Shown in pieces: positions 39,207 to 47,271 of a stretch of DNA of 64,000 nucleotides (positions within the stretch are counted from its first letter, which is position 1; each line of letters starts with the position of its first letter). The translations under genes were made by a program, and so were the position numbers. The notes beneath the pieces are model-generated. The model was not told the DNA's origin, made no database searches, and was given only the letters and a program-made list of their open reading frames with translations. This DNA comes from Alphaproteobacteria bacterium (lineage in GTDB: Bacteria > Pseudomonadota > Alphaproteobacteria > JACAEB01), in NCBI GenBank assembly GCA_024236075.1, contig JACKLE010000001.1:456932-520931 (forward strand), read 5' to 3'.

Positions 39207-40052
39207 ATGGAGCTGAGCTTCGCGCAGGCCGAGTGCGCGCGGGCCGTGCGGGCCGGCGATGCCGACCGCTATTTCGCGGCGCTCTTCGCGCGCGAGCCGG
39301 CGCGGGCCCGCCTCATGGCGCTCTACGCCTTCAATCTGGAGCTTGCCCGCGTCGTCGAGACCGTGCGTGAGCCGATGATCGCCGAGATCCGCCTCGCCTG
39401 GTGGCGCGAGGCGCTGCCGGCGATCGTCGGCGGCGCGCCGCCCGCCCACGCGGTCGCGACGGCGCTCGGCGATGCGCTCGCCGGAAGCGGCGTCGGCGCC
39501 GAGGCGTTCGAGCCCCTCGTCGCCGCGCGGACGGCGCAGGCCTATGGCGGGCCGGTGGAAGACCTTGCCGCGCTGGAGGCTCATGTCGACGCGACGGCCG
39601 GGCTCGTCGCCCGCCTCGCTTTGCGCCTCGCCTCGGGCGGCCCCGGCGAGGAGGCGCTGCGGGCCGCATCGCTCGGCGCCCGGGCCTGGGGCCTCGTCGG
39701 AACGCTCCGCATGCTGCCGTTCGATGCCGCGCGCGGGCGCGTTCTTCTTCCCCGCGCCCTGCTTGCCCGCGAAGGCATCAACGAGGAGGACATTCTCGCC
39801 GGCCGCATGTCGCCCGGCCTCGCGCGCGTCGCCGCCGCCATCTCGGACCGCGCGGCCGAATCGCTGCGCGACGCTCGCGGCCTCGCGCGCGCATTGCCGC
39901 GAGAGGGCCTTCCGGCGCTCCTCTATGTTCCGCTCGCGGCGGACTATGCGCGCCGTCTGGCGAGGCTCGACCTCTTCCGCGAGCCCGCCGAGATCGCGCT
40001 TTTTCGCCGCCAGCTCCGCCTTCTCGCCCACGCGGCGCGGGGAGGGATCTGA
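39207..40052 (+). CDS. Squalene/phytoene synthase family protein (NDUFAF6-like)
   Basis: A 281-residue protein of the trans-isoprenyl synthase fold. It has LMALYAFNLELARVVETVREPMIAEIRLAWWREAL, which when read in parts matches the first helix pair, and WGLVGTLRMLPFDAARGRVLLP in the second half. The two aspartate-rich DXXXD motifs of true synthases are not intact (the first reads ARVVE), resembling the NDUFAF6 complex I assembly branch. I chose ATG 39207; an in-frame upstream ATG at 39159 lacks conservation. The role is inferred from that resemblance. Confidence 0.8.
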   Translation: MELSFAQAECARAVRAGDADRYFAALFAREPARARLMALYAFNLELARVVETVREPMIAEIRLAWWREALPAIVGGAPPAHAVATALGDALAGSGVGAEAFEPLVAARTAQAYGGPVEDLAALEAHVDATAGLVARLALRLASGGPGEEALRAASLGARAWGLVGTLRMLPFDAARGRVLLPRALLAREGINEEDILAGRMSPGLARVAAAISDRAAESLRDARGLARALPREGLPALLYVPLAADYARRLARLDLFREPAEIALFRRQLRLLAHAARGGI

Positions 40053-40058
40053 GCCGCC

Positions 40059-40511
40059 TCAGCGCGCGGCGAGCTCCGCGATCGCGGCGCGGGCGAGCGC
40101 GTCGGCGCGCTCGTTCTCGGGATGGCCGGCATGGCCCTTGACCCAATGCCATCGCACCTCGTGGCGTGCCGCCGCAGCGTCGAGGCGCCTCCAGAGATCC
40201 TCGTTCTTCACCGGCTTCCGGTCGGCCGTGCGGAAGCCGTTCGCCTTCCAGCGCGGCAGCCACTGCACGACGCCGTCGCGCACGTAGCGCGAGTCCGTGG
40301 TGAGGTCGATGCAGCAGGGGCGCTTCAGGGCTTCGAGCGCTGCGATCGCGGCCATCAGCTCCATGCGGTTGTTGGTGGTTGCGGGCTCGCCGCCGGAAAG
40401 CTCCTTCTCGTGCGTGCCGGAGCGCAGCACCGCGCCCCAGCCGCCGGGGCCCGGATTGCCCGAGCACGCGCCGTCGGTGAAGATCTCGACATGCGACGGA
40501 CCTGCCGCCAT
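40059..40511 (-). CDS. rnhA: Ribonuclease HI
   Basis: A 150-residue enzyme that cuts RNA in RNA-DNA hybrids. Catalytic carboxylates are visible in EIFTDGACSGNPGPGGW (Asp), TNNRMELMAAI (Glu), LTTDSRYVRDGV (Asp) and ENERADALARAA (Asp), with the basic protrusion WLPRWKANGFRT. The start ATG overlaps the thrB stop (TGATG), so it is coupled to thrB. Length matches E. coli RNase HI. Confidence 0.97.
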   Translation of the reverse strand: MAAGPSHVEIFTDGACSGNPGPGGWGAVLRSGTHEKELSGGEPATTNNRMELMAAIAALEALKRPCCIDLTTDSRYVRDGVVQWLPRWKANGFRTADRKPVKNEDLWRRLDAAAARHEVRWHWVKGHAGHPENERADALARAAIAELAAR

Positions 40512-41473
40512 CAGCCGAGCCCCAGCGCGGCGGGTCCGCCGGCCGCGCGGTGGAAGCGGAGCTTGCCGACATATTCGAGCGGGTCCTTGGGCGTCACGAA
40601 GGCGCTCGCATCGTGATGCAGCCAGTCGTGGAGGCGCGTGAGCAGGAAGCGCAGCGCCGCGCCGCGCGCGAGGATCGGCATGGCCGCGCGCTCGTCCGCG
40701 GAGAGCCGGCGCACGCCCTCATAGCCCGCGAAGAAGGCGCGCGCCTTGGTCACGTTGAACATACCGTCGGGCTCGAAGCACCAGGCGTTGAGCGCGACCG
40801 CGAGGTCGTAGGCGAGAAAATCCGTGCACGCAAAATAGAAGTCGATGAACCCCGAAAGGGCGCTGCCGATGAAGAAGACGTTGTCCGGAAAGAGATCGGC
40901 GTGGACGATTCCGCCGGGTAGTCCCGGCGGCCAGTCGCGCTCCAGCGCGTCGAGCTCGCCCTGAACGAGCTCGGCGATGCCCGCCTTCACCTCGTTCGCG
41001 CGCGGCGCGGAGGGCGCGAAGAGGGCGCGCCAGGATTTCTGGCCCAGCGTATTCTCGCGGGACATCGGGAAATCCGCGGCGGCCTCGTGCATGCGCGCCA
41101 TCGCCGCGCCGAGCTGGCGGCAATGCTCGGGTGTCGGACGGCGAAAGGAGAGGCCGTCGAGAAAGGTCACGACGGCGCAGGGCTTCCCCGCGAGCCGTCC
41201 CAAGGTCCTTCCGCCCGTGGCGGCGAGGGGGCGCGGACAGGGGAAGCCCCTGCCGGAGAGATGCTCCATGAGGCCGACGAAGAAGGGGAGATCCTCCTCC
41301 CTCACGCGCTTCTCGAAGAGCGTCAGGATGAACGTCCCTTTTTCCGTATGCAGATAATAGTTCGAGTTCTCGACGCCTTCCGCGATGCCCTTGAACGACA
41401 GGACGCGCCCCACCGGATAGGCGGCGAGAAAGGCCTCGAGCTCGTCCGCTCCGACTTCGGTGTAGACGGCCAT
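40511..41473 (-). CDS. thrB: Homoserine kinase (ThrB, APH-fold type)
   Basis: A 320-residue kinase that makes O-phosphohomoserine for threonine synthesis. It belongs to the aminoglycoside-phosphotransferase-fold type found in alphaproteobacteria: GVENSNYYLHTEKGTFILTLFEKRV is the nucleotide-binding lobe and GIVHADLFPDNVFF with SGFIDFYFACTDFLAYDLA holds the catalytic Asp and metal-binding Asp. Eleven bases separate it from ispH, and its stop overlaps the start of rnhA. Confidence 0.95.
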   Translation of the reverse strand: MAVYTEVGADELEAFLAAYPVGRVLSFKGIAEGVENSNYYLHTEKGTFILTLFEKRVREEDLPFFVGLMEHLSGRGFPCPRPLAATGGRTLGRLAGKPCAVVTFLDGLSFRRPTPEHCRQLGAAMARMHEAAADFPMSRENTLGQKSWRALFAPSAPRANEVKAGIAELVQGELDALERDWPPGLPGGIVHADLFPDNVFFIGSALSGFIDFYFACTDFLAYDLAVALNAWCFEPDGMFNVTKARAFFAGYEGVRRLSADERAAMPILARGAALRFLLTRLHDWLHHDASAFVTPKDPLEYVGKLRFHRAAGGPAALGLG

Positions 41474-41484
41474 CTCGCTCCCCC

Positions 41485-42444
41485 TCAGCCGGTGAGCGCG
41501 CGCGGCAGCTTGAACTGCACGTTCTCGTCGGAGAGACGCACCTCCTCGACCGTCACCCGAAAGCGCGTCGAAAGGGCGGCGATCATCTCCTCGACCAGCA
41601 CCTCGGGCGCCGAGGCACCCGCCGTGATGCCGATGCGCGCAAGGCCCGAAAAGCTTTCGAGGTCGAGGTCGCTTCCCCTCTGCGCAAGGAAGGCGCGCGG
41701 GCAGCCGGCGCGCTCGGCGACCTCGACGAGGCGCATCGAGTTCGAGGAATTCGGGCTGCCGATGACGATGAGGGCCTGCGCCCGCGGCGCGATGGCCTTG
41801 ACGGCCTCCTGGCGGTTCGTCGTCGCGTAGCAGATATCCTCCTTGTGCGGCCCTTTGATCTCGGGGAAGCGCGCGCGCAGCACGCCGACGATCTCGGCCG
41901 TGTCGTCGACGCTCAAGGTGGTCTGCGTGATGTAGGCGAGGGCGCGCGGGTCGCGGGGCGCGACGGTCTCGGCGTCCCGGCGCGTCTCGACGAGGCTCAT
42001 GGCGCCCTCGGGAAGCTGGCCCATGGTGCCGACGACCTCGGGGTGCCCGGCATGGCCGATCATGAGGATCTCGCGGCCCTCCTCGAAATGCCGCTCGGCC
42101 TCGACATGGACCTTGGAGACCAGGGGACAGGTCGCGTCGAGATAGAAGAGGCCGCGCCGCCGCGCCTCGCCCGGCACGGCTTTCGGCACGCCGTGCGCCG
42201 AGAAGATCACCGGCGCGCCGTCCGGAACCTCGTCGAGCTCGTCGACGAATACGGCCCCCAGCGCTTCGAGCCGCCCGACCACGAATCGGTTGTGCACGAT
42301 TTCGTGGCGCACATAGACCGGCGCGCCGTAGCGCGCGAGCGCGAGCTCCACGATCTGGATCGCCCGGTCGACGCCCGCGCAGAAGCCTCTCGGCGCGGCG
42401 AGAAGCACGGTCAAGGGCGGCAGGGATGCGGGCATTGCGGCCAT
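41485..42444 (-). CDS. ispH: 4-hydroxy-3-methylbut-2-enyl diphosphate reductase
   Basis: A 319-residue iron-sulfur enzyme, the last step of the MEP isoprenoid pathway. The three cluster cysteines are in PRGFCAGVDRAIQ, LDATCPLVSKVH and KEDICYATTNRQEAV, with the catalytic Glu region and ITAGASAPEVLVEEMI near the C-terminus. The ATG at 42444 gives the usual N-terminus. It is the first gene of ispH-thrB-rnhA, and the upstream gap carries repeat A copy 2. Confidence 0.96.
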   Translation of the reverse strand: MAAMPASLPPLTVLLAAPRGFCAGVDRAIQIVELALARYGAPVYVRHEIVHNRFVVGRLEALGAVFVDELDEVPDGAPVIFSAHGVPKAVPGEARRRGLFYLDATCPLVSKVHVEAERHFEEGREILMIGHAGHPEVVGTMGQLPEGAMSLVETRRDAETVAPRDPRALAYITQTTLSVDDTAEIVGVLRARFPEIKGPHKEDICYATTNRQEAVKAIAPRAQALIVIGSPNSSNSMRLVEVAERAGCPRAFLAQRGSDLDLESFSGLARIGITAGASAPEVLVEEMIAALSTRFRVTVEEVRLSDENVQFKLPRALTG

Positions 42445-42513
42445 GGCGATGGGAAAGCCTCCTCGCGACAGTTGTCGGTTCGCGGCCGGTCGGTCAAGCC
42501 TCGGGCGTCCTCG

Positions 42514-42690
42514 ATGGCGGGTCGGATCGAAATCGGCTCGCGACCGGCGACGCGTGCTCTCCGCCTGCGATGCCCCCCGACTTGATCGGGGGGCCCAGAG
42601 CCGCAGCGCGGTCGTCGCCCCGTAGCCCTGGATTGCCCGGTCGAGCCGGGCAACGTCGCAAGCCGATAGGCCGCGAGCCAATTCCATCGG
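42514..42690. repeat. Dispersed palindromic repeat A, copy 2
   Basis: Second copy of the element at 20776-20952, in the same orientation, occupying most of the 330-base gap between ispH and the CDGSH gene. The stems are CCCCCC/GGGGGG around 42572-42593 and the exact 8-bp TTGCCCGG / CCGGGCAA at 42633-42653. The core from GATTGCCCGG to ACGTCGCAAG is identical in both copies, while flanks diverge. No conserved coding frame. Confidence 0.85.
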
Positions 42691-42774
42691 CCGGCCGGCC
42701 GCCCCCCGACGAGGTTGCCGCCCGGTGGGGGCTTCGCTACAGTCCGCTGGCCTTCCGACCCCCCGGGACCCGTC

Positions 42775-43014
42775 ATGGCCGAGCCCGTCATCGTTCAAAG
42801 AGAGCCCATGGCCGTCGAGGTCGTCGCGGGTCGTGCCTATTGGTGGTGCGCCTGCGGACGCTCGAAGAACCAGCCCTTCTGCGACGGCTCGCACAAGGGC
42901 ACGGGCTTCGAGCCCGTCTCCTACACGCCCGCCGCAACGCGCAAGGTCTATTTCTGCGCCTGCAAGCACACGGGCTCGAAGCCCCTGTGCGACGGGACTC
43001 ATGCCAAGCTGTAG
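42775..43014 (+). CDS. Double CDGSH iron-sulfur domain protein
   Basis: A 79-residue protein with two CDGSH-type [2Fe-2S] sites: CACGRSKNQPFCDGSHKG and CACKHTGSKPLCDGTHAK, each a 3Cys-1His set. This is the bacterial mitoNEET-like tandem form, probably an electron-transfer or redox-sensing protein. The ATG at 42775 begins MAEPVIVQREPM; an in-frame ATG 60 bases upstream would add a proline-rich segment. It stands alone ahead of the lipoprotein gene. Confidence 0.92.
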   Translation: MAEPVIVQREPMAVEVVAGRAYWWCACGRSKNQPFCDGSHKGTGFEPVSYTPAATRKVYFCACKHTGSKPLCDGTHAKL

Positions 43015-43062
43015 GGCGGATCCCCGGCCGGGCACCGGCCATTTGCGCGGAGTGTCGTGTTC

Positions 43063-43581
43063 ATGAGCCTCAGAGTTGCGCTCTCCTGCGCCGCCGCGGC
43101 CCTCGCTCTTGCGGGCTGTGGAAGCGACCCCAAGCCGGGCGCCTGTCCGCGCGCGGGCATATTGAGCGACGCCGCCAATCTCGTGCGCTTCTCCGGCACT
43201 GGCCGAGGACCCGAGGACGTGCTCTATCGCGGCGAGATCACCAATGTCGCGCTCGATTGCAGCCCGCACAGCGACGTGGTGAAAGGCGAGCTGACGCTCA
43301 CGGTCCGCCTGGCGCTCGGACCCCGCGCGACGATGCGCGCCGAGACGGTTCGCTATTTCGTGGCCGTGACCGAAGGCGACGCGCGCGTCCTCGCCAAGGA
43401 GAGCTTCGAGCTTCCGGTCTCCTTCACGGCGGGGGAAGCCGTCGCGACCGCGTCCGACACGGTCGAGAATGTCCGCATTCCGCTGGCGCCCGGGCGCAGG
43501 GGCGGCGCCTACGAGATCGTGGTGGGCTTCGAGCTCTCGCCGGACGAGGTCGCCTTCAACCGGGCGCATCAAGGCAGCTGA
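43063..43581 (+). CDS. Small hypothetical lipoprotein
   Basis: A 172-residue exported protein. The signal ends in a lipobox (ALALAGC, Cys about residue 19). Cysteines near CPRAG and LDCSPHS and beta-rich segments (LTVRLALGPRATMRAETVRYFVAVTEGD in parts) follow. It resembles alphaproteobacterial hypothetical lipoproteins without a named domain. ATG 43063 is used; a GTG six bases upstream is in frame. The stop TGA overlaps the argS start (TGATG), so translation is coupled. Confidence 0.75.
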   Translation: MSLRVALSCAAAALALAGCGSDPKPGACPRAGILSDAANLVRFSGTGRGPEDVLYRGEITNVALDCSPHSDVVKGELTLTVRLALGPRATMRAETVRYFVAVTEGDARVLAKESFELPVSFTAGEAVATASDTVENVRIPLAPGRRGGAYEIVVGFELSPDEVAFNRAHQGS

Positions 43582-45350
43582 TGGCTGCGTCGCTGCAGGC
43601 GGAGCTTTCCGCGCTCCTTGGTGCGGCCTTCGCGGCGGAAGGTCTCGACGCCGCCTATGGCCGGGCGACGACATCGGACCGGCCCGATCTTGCGGATTTC
43701 CAGTGCAACGGTGCGCTCGCGGCGGCGAAGGCCGCGGGCCGGCGTCCGCGCGACCTTGCGGACGCGGTTGCCGCGCGCGTCAAGGACTCGGCCCTGCTGG
43801 CGGCCGTCGAGGTCGCCGGGCCCGGCTTTCTCAATCTGCGCCTTTCGGATGCCGCCCTCGACCGAGCGCTCGGCGCGATGGCGGCGGAGCGGGGGCTCGG
43901 CGTGCCGCTCGCCTCGCCGCGCGAGCGCATCGTCGTCGATTTCGGCGGGCCCAACGTCGCCAAGCCCATGCATGTCGGCCATCTGCGGTCGACCATCATC
44001 GGCGACAGCCTTCAGCGCCTCTTCCGCCGCCTCGGGCACGAGGTCGTGAGCGACGTCCATCTCGGGGACTGGGGCCTGCAGATGGGCCTCGTCATCACCG
44101 AGATTGCCCGCGAGAAGCCCGGACTTCCCTATTTCGCCGCCGGCGCGAACGCACCGTTTCCGGCCGCCTCGCCAGTGACGATCGAGGAGCTCGAGGAGCT
44201 TTATCCGCGCGCGAGCGCGGCGGCGAAGGCCGATGCGGCGCGCAACGCCGAGGCCCAGAAGGCGACTGCCGAGCTTCAGGCGGGCCGGCCCGGCTACCGC
44301 GCGCTCTGGCGCCACCTCGTCGAGGTGTCGCGCGCCGCGATGACGCGCGAGTTCGGCCGGCTCGACGTCCATTTCGACCTCTGGAAGGGCGAATCGGACG
44401 CCGATCCGCTGATCGGCGAGATGATCGCCGCGATGCGCGCGAAGGGCATCGCCGAGGAGAGCGAGGGCGCGCTCATCGTCCGCGTCGCGCAGGACGGCGA
44501 CAAGACCGAGCTGCCGCCCGTCATCCTCACGAGTTCGCAGGGAACCGCGCTCTATCACACGACCGATCTCGCGACCATACTCGACCGTGTGCGGAGCTTC
44601 TCGCCGGATCTCATCCTCTATGTCGTCGACCAGCGCCAGCACGTCCATTTCGAGCAGGTCTTCCGCGCCGCGCGCCTCGCGGGCCTCCTCGACGGCACGA
44701 GGGCCGAGCATATCGGCTTTGGCACGGTGAACGGCCCCGACGGAAAGCCCTTCAGGACGCGCGCCGGCGGCACGATGAAGCTGCAGGACCTCATCGACAT
44801 GGCGCGCGCGGCGGCCGCCGAGCGGCTGGAGGAGGCGGGGCTCGCGCGCGACATGCCGCCGGGCGAGCGCGACGCCACCGCCGAAGCGGTCGGAATCGCC
44901 GCCGTGAAGTTCGCCGATCTCTCGGCCTATCGCACCTCGAACTATGTCTTCGACCTCGACCGCTTCATCCGCTTCGAGGGCAAGACGGGCCCCTACCTCC
45001 AATATGCGGCGGTACGGATTTCTTCCGTGCTGCGCAAGGCGGCGGAGGAGGGCCGGCTCGTCGAGGGCAAGGTCGCGATCGCGAGCCCGGCGGACCGCGC
45101 GCTCGCCCTGTCTCTCGCCGCCTATGGCGAGGCCCTGATGAGCGCGGCGGAGAAGCGCGCGCCCAACATACTCTGCGACTACGCCTTCGGCCTCGCCCAG
45201 GCCTTCAGCCGTTTCTACACGGAGCATCATATCGTGGGCGAGCCCGACGAGGCGCTGCGCGCCTCGCGCCTCGCGCTTGCGCGCATCACCCGCGCTGTGC
45301 TCGAGGACGCGCTCGCCTGTCTTGGGATCGCGGTGCCCGAGCGCATGTGA
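43581..45350 (+). CDS. argS: Arginyl-tRNA synthetase
   Basis: A 589-residue class Ia enzyme that charges tRNA-Arg. The N-terminal Add-1 domain is followed by VDFGGPNVAKPMHVGHLRST (HIGH motif HVGH near residue 131), the NGPDGKPFRTRAGGTMKLQD region standing in for KMSKS as in E. coli-type ArgS, and the C-terminal anticodon-binding DALR domain (LAQAFSRFYTEHHIV). Its start codon overlaps the stop of the upstream lipoprotein. It ends about 95 bases before the glycine riboswitch. Confidence 0.96.
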   Translation: MAASLQAELSALLGAAFAAEGLDAAYGRATTSDRPDLADFQCNGALAAAKAAGRRPRDLADAVAARVKDSALLAAVEVAGPGFLNLRLSDAALDRALGAMAAERGLGVPLASPRERIVVDFGGPNVAKPMHVGHLRSTIIGDSLQRLFRRLGHEVVSDVHLGDWGLQMGLVITEIAREKPGLPYFAAGANAPFPAASPVTIEELEELYPRASAAAKADAARNAEAQKATAELQAGRPGYRALWRHLVEVSRAAMTREFGRLDVHFDLWKGESDADPLIGEMIAAMRAKGIAEESEGALIVRVAQDGDKTELPPVILTSSQGTALYHTTDLATILDRVRSFSPDLILYVVDQRQHVHFEQVFRAARLAGLLDGTRAEHIGFGTVNGPDGKPFRTRAGGTMKLQDLIDMARAAAAERLEEAGLARDMPPGERDATAEAVGIAAVKFADLSAYRTSNYVFDLDRFIRFEGKTGPYLQYAAVRISSVLRKAAEEGRLVEGKVAIASPADRALALSLAAYGEALMSAAEKRAPNILCDYAFGLAQAFSRFYTEHHIVGEPDEALRASRLALARITRAVLEDALACLGIAVPERM

Positions 45351-45446
45351 GGGCGGCGCGGTTGACTCGTCCCCGCCGCCTCATATCATTGTGCAAGGCA
45401 GCAAGACTCGGGGCGAGCCCAGGGTCGTGCCGCTCAGCTAAGCGAT

Positions 45447-45646
45447 GCTTGCGGGAGAGACCGGGCCCTCGGGGCCCGGCGCCGAAGGAGCAACCGGCCC
45501 CGGAAACTCTCAGGCAAAAGGGACCGCAAGCGGATAGCGCTCTGGAAAGCGGGTGGGCGGCGTTCGTCCACCACACCGAAGGAGTAAGTGTCCTCAGGCC
45601 CTCGAAAGGGCCCGGGGCGCGAATCTCTCAGGTCCGAGGACAGAGG
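45447..45646 (+). promoter_or_regulatory. Tandem glycine riboswitch upstream of gcvT
   Basis: Two glycine aptamers lie head to tail. Aptamer I, 45447-45531, has closing stem GCTTGCGG/CCGCAAGC and the core GCCGAAGGAGCAA with ACTCTCAGGCAAAAGGGACCG. Aptamer II, 45540-45645, has stem CTCTG/CAGAG, core ACCGAAGGAGTAAGTG and ATCTCTCAGGTCCGAGGACAG. The linker is about eight bases. This is the classic tandem form, which usually turns on glycine-cleavage genes when glycine is high. The start of gcvT is 83 bases after aptamer II. Confidence 0.97.
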
Positions 45647-45651
45647 GGGCT

Positions 45652-45687
45652 CGAGGCGCGATGGCCGGCGAAAGCCGGCGCGCCTCG
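45652..45687 (+). promoter_or_regulatory. Expression-platform hairpin of the glycine riboswitch
   Basis: An 8-bp outer stem (CGAGGCGC/GCGCCTCG) and an inner GCCGGC-GAAA-GCCGGC stem, separated by a 4-base bulge, form a strong hairpin six bases after aptamer II. No T-tract follows, so it is more likely to govern access to the gcvT ribosome site (GGAGAG at 45714-45719) than to terminate. The downstream CCTCGAGG offers a competing partner for the CGAGG strand. Confidence 0.55.
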
Positions 45688-45728
45688 CCCGGTGTGGGTT
45701 CCTCGAGGCCTGGAGAGCGCGTGTCCAA

Positions 45729-46871
45729 GTGACCACGTCATCCTCTACCCATGGCGAAGCGCTCGCGCGCACGGCCCTGCATGGGCTGCACGCCGCGCGC
45801 GGCGCCCGTCTGGTGCCCTTCGCGGGCTACGAGATGCCCGTGCAGTACGAGGGCATCCTGGCCGAGCACCTGCACGTGCGCGCGGCCGCCGGCCTCTTCG
45901 ACGTCTCGCATATGGGCCAGGCCTCGCTCTTCGGCCCTGGCGACGAGACCGTCGCGCGCGCGCTCGAGGCGCTGATGCCGGGCGACTTCCTCGGCCTCAA
46001 GCCGGGCTTCATCCGCTATTCGATGCTGCTCAGCGATGCGGGCGGCATCTACGACGATCTCATGGTCACGCGGGGGCGCGGCGAGCCGGGCGAGGGGCGC
46101 TATCTCCTCGTCGTCAACGCCGCGCGCAAGAGCTTCGATCTCGCGCATATCGAGGCGGCGCTTCCCAAGGGCGTCACCCTGGTGCGCGAGGAGGAGCGCG
46201 CGCTCATCGCGCTGCAGGGCCCCAAGGCCGCCGCCGTCATGGAAGCGGGCGGCTTCGCGGCGGCTCCGATGGTGTTCATGACGGCGCGGCGCGGCAGCGT
46301 GCACGGCGTTCCGGTCTCGGTGAGCCGCTCCGGCTACACGGGCGAGGACGGCTTCGAAATTTCGGTGCCGGTCGGCGAAGCGACGCGGCTCGCGGAGGCC
46401 CTCCTCGCGCATCCCGACGTGAAGCCCATCGGGCTCGGCGCGCGCGACTCGCTGCGTCTCGAGGCGGGTCTCTGCCTCTACGGCAGCGACATCGACGAGA
46501 CGACATCGCCGGTCGAGGCCGGGCTTACCTTCGCGCTTTCGAAGCGGCGGCGCGAGGCAGGCGATTTCCCGGGCGCGGCGCGCATCCTCAAGGAGCTCGA
46601 GGAAGGCCCGGCGCGCCTGCGCGTCGGCATACTGCCCGACGGGCCGGCGCCCGCCCGTGCGCATACGGAGATTCGCGGCGAGGACGGCGCGCCGCTCGGC
46701 GAGGTGACGAGCGGCGGCTACGCGCCGAGCCTCTCGCGCCCCATCGCCATGGGCTATGTCGCGCGCGGCGCCGCCGCCGACGGCACGCCCCTTGCTCTCA
46801 TGGTGAGGGATCGGGCGCGCGCGGCCCATGTCGCGCCCATGCCCTTCGTGCCCCACCGCTACCGACGCTGA
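45729..46871 (+). CDS. gcvT: Glycine cleavage system T protein (aminomethyltransferase)
   Basis: A 380-residue enzyme that transfers the methylene group to tetrahydrofolate. It starts at GTG 45729, the only in-frame start after the riboswitch. Family features are VPFAGYEMPVQYEGI, DVSHMGQASLFG, GGIYDDLMVTR, SGYTGEDGFEISVP and the folate-binding LEAGLCLYGSDIDE. It is the first gene of the glycine-cleavage operon and is under riboswitch control; gcvH follows after 30 bases. Confidence 0.96.
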   Translation: MTTSSSTHGEALARTALHGLHAARGARLVPFAGYEMPVQYEGILAEHLHVRAAAGLFDVSHMGQASLFGPGDETVARALEALMPGDFLGLKPGFIRYSMLLSDAGGIYDDLMVTRGRGEPGEGRYLLVVNAARKSFDLAHIEAALPKGVTLVREEERALIALQGPKAAAVMEAGGFAAAPMVFMTARRGSVHGVPVSVSRSGYTGEDGFEISVPVGEATRLAEALLAHPDVKPIGLGARDSLRLEAGLCLYGSDIDETTSPVEAGLTFALSKRRREAGDFPGAARILKELEEGPARLRVGILPDGPAPARAHTEIRGEDGAPLGEVTSGGYAPSLSRPIAMGYVARGAAADGTPLALMVRDRARAAHVAPMPFVPHRYRR

Positions 46872-46901
46872 CGAGGCCCTTTTTCGAGGATGGACCCCGC
46901 G

Positions 46902-47270
46902 ATGATCAAGTTCACCGACCAGCATGAATGGGTGCGCGTGGAGGGCGAGGAGGCCGTCGTCGGCATCACGCCCTATGCGGCCGAACAGCTCGGCGACGTC
47001 GTCTTCGTCGAGCTTCCCGAGGCGGGACGCAAGGTCGACCAGTTCAAGGAGGCAGCGGTCGTCGAGTCGGTCAAGGCCGCCTCCGAGATCTACGCGCCGG
47101 TCGGCGGCGAGGTCGTCGCGGTCAATGCCGCGCTCGCCGAGACGCCCGGCCTCGTCAACGAGGACGCGCTCGGCAAGGGCTGGTTCCTGAAACTGCGCAT
47201 CCGCGACAAGGGCGAGCTCGACAAGCTCATGAGCGCGGAAGAGTACGAGACCTATGTGAAGGGCCTTTGA
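46902..47270 (+). CDS. gcvH: Glycine cleavage system H protein
   Basis: A 122-residue lipoyl carrier that shuttles the aminomethyl group between P, T and L proteins. The lipoylated Lys is in VVESVKAASEIYAPVGGEV (about residue 60). I prefer ATG 46902 (MIKFTDQHEW), which matches the family N-terminus; ATG 46890 adds four residues and both have only a modest ribosome site (GAGGA). Followed by gcvPA after one base. Confidence 0.95.
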   Translation: MIKFTDQHEWVRVEGEEAVVGITPYAAEQLGDVVFVELPEAGRKVDQFKEAAVVESVKAASEIYAPVGGEVVAVNAALAETPGLVNEDALGKGWFLKLRIRDKGELDKLMSAEEYETYVKGL

Positions 47271-47271
47271 G

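Noticed and set aside
39207..40052. True phytoene or squalene synthase (carotenoid/hopanoid pathway)
   Set aside because: The aspartate-rich catalytic motifs are not intact and no hopanoid or carotenoid genes are nearby; the assembly-factor-like branch fits better.
43469..46927. 1152-residue plus-strand frame crossing argS, the riboswitch and gcvT
   Set aside because: It runs through a structured RNA and overlaps better-supported frames; Arg/Gly-rich shadow.
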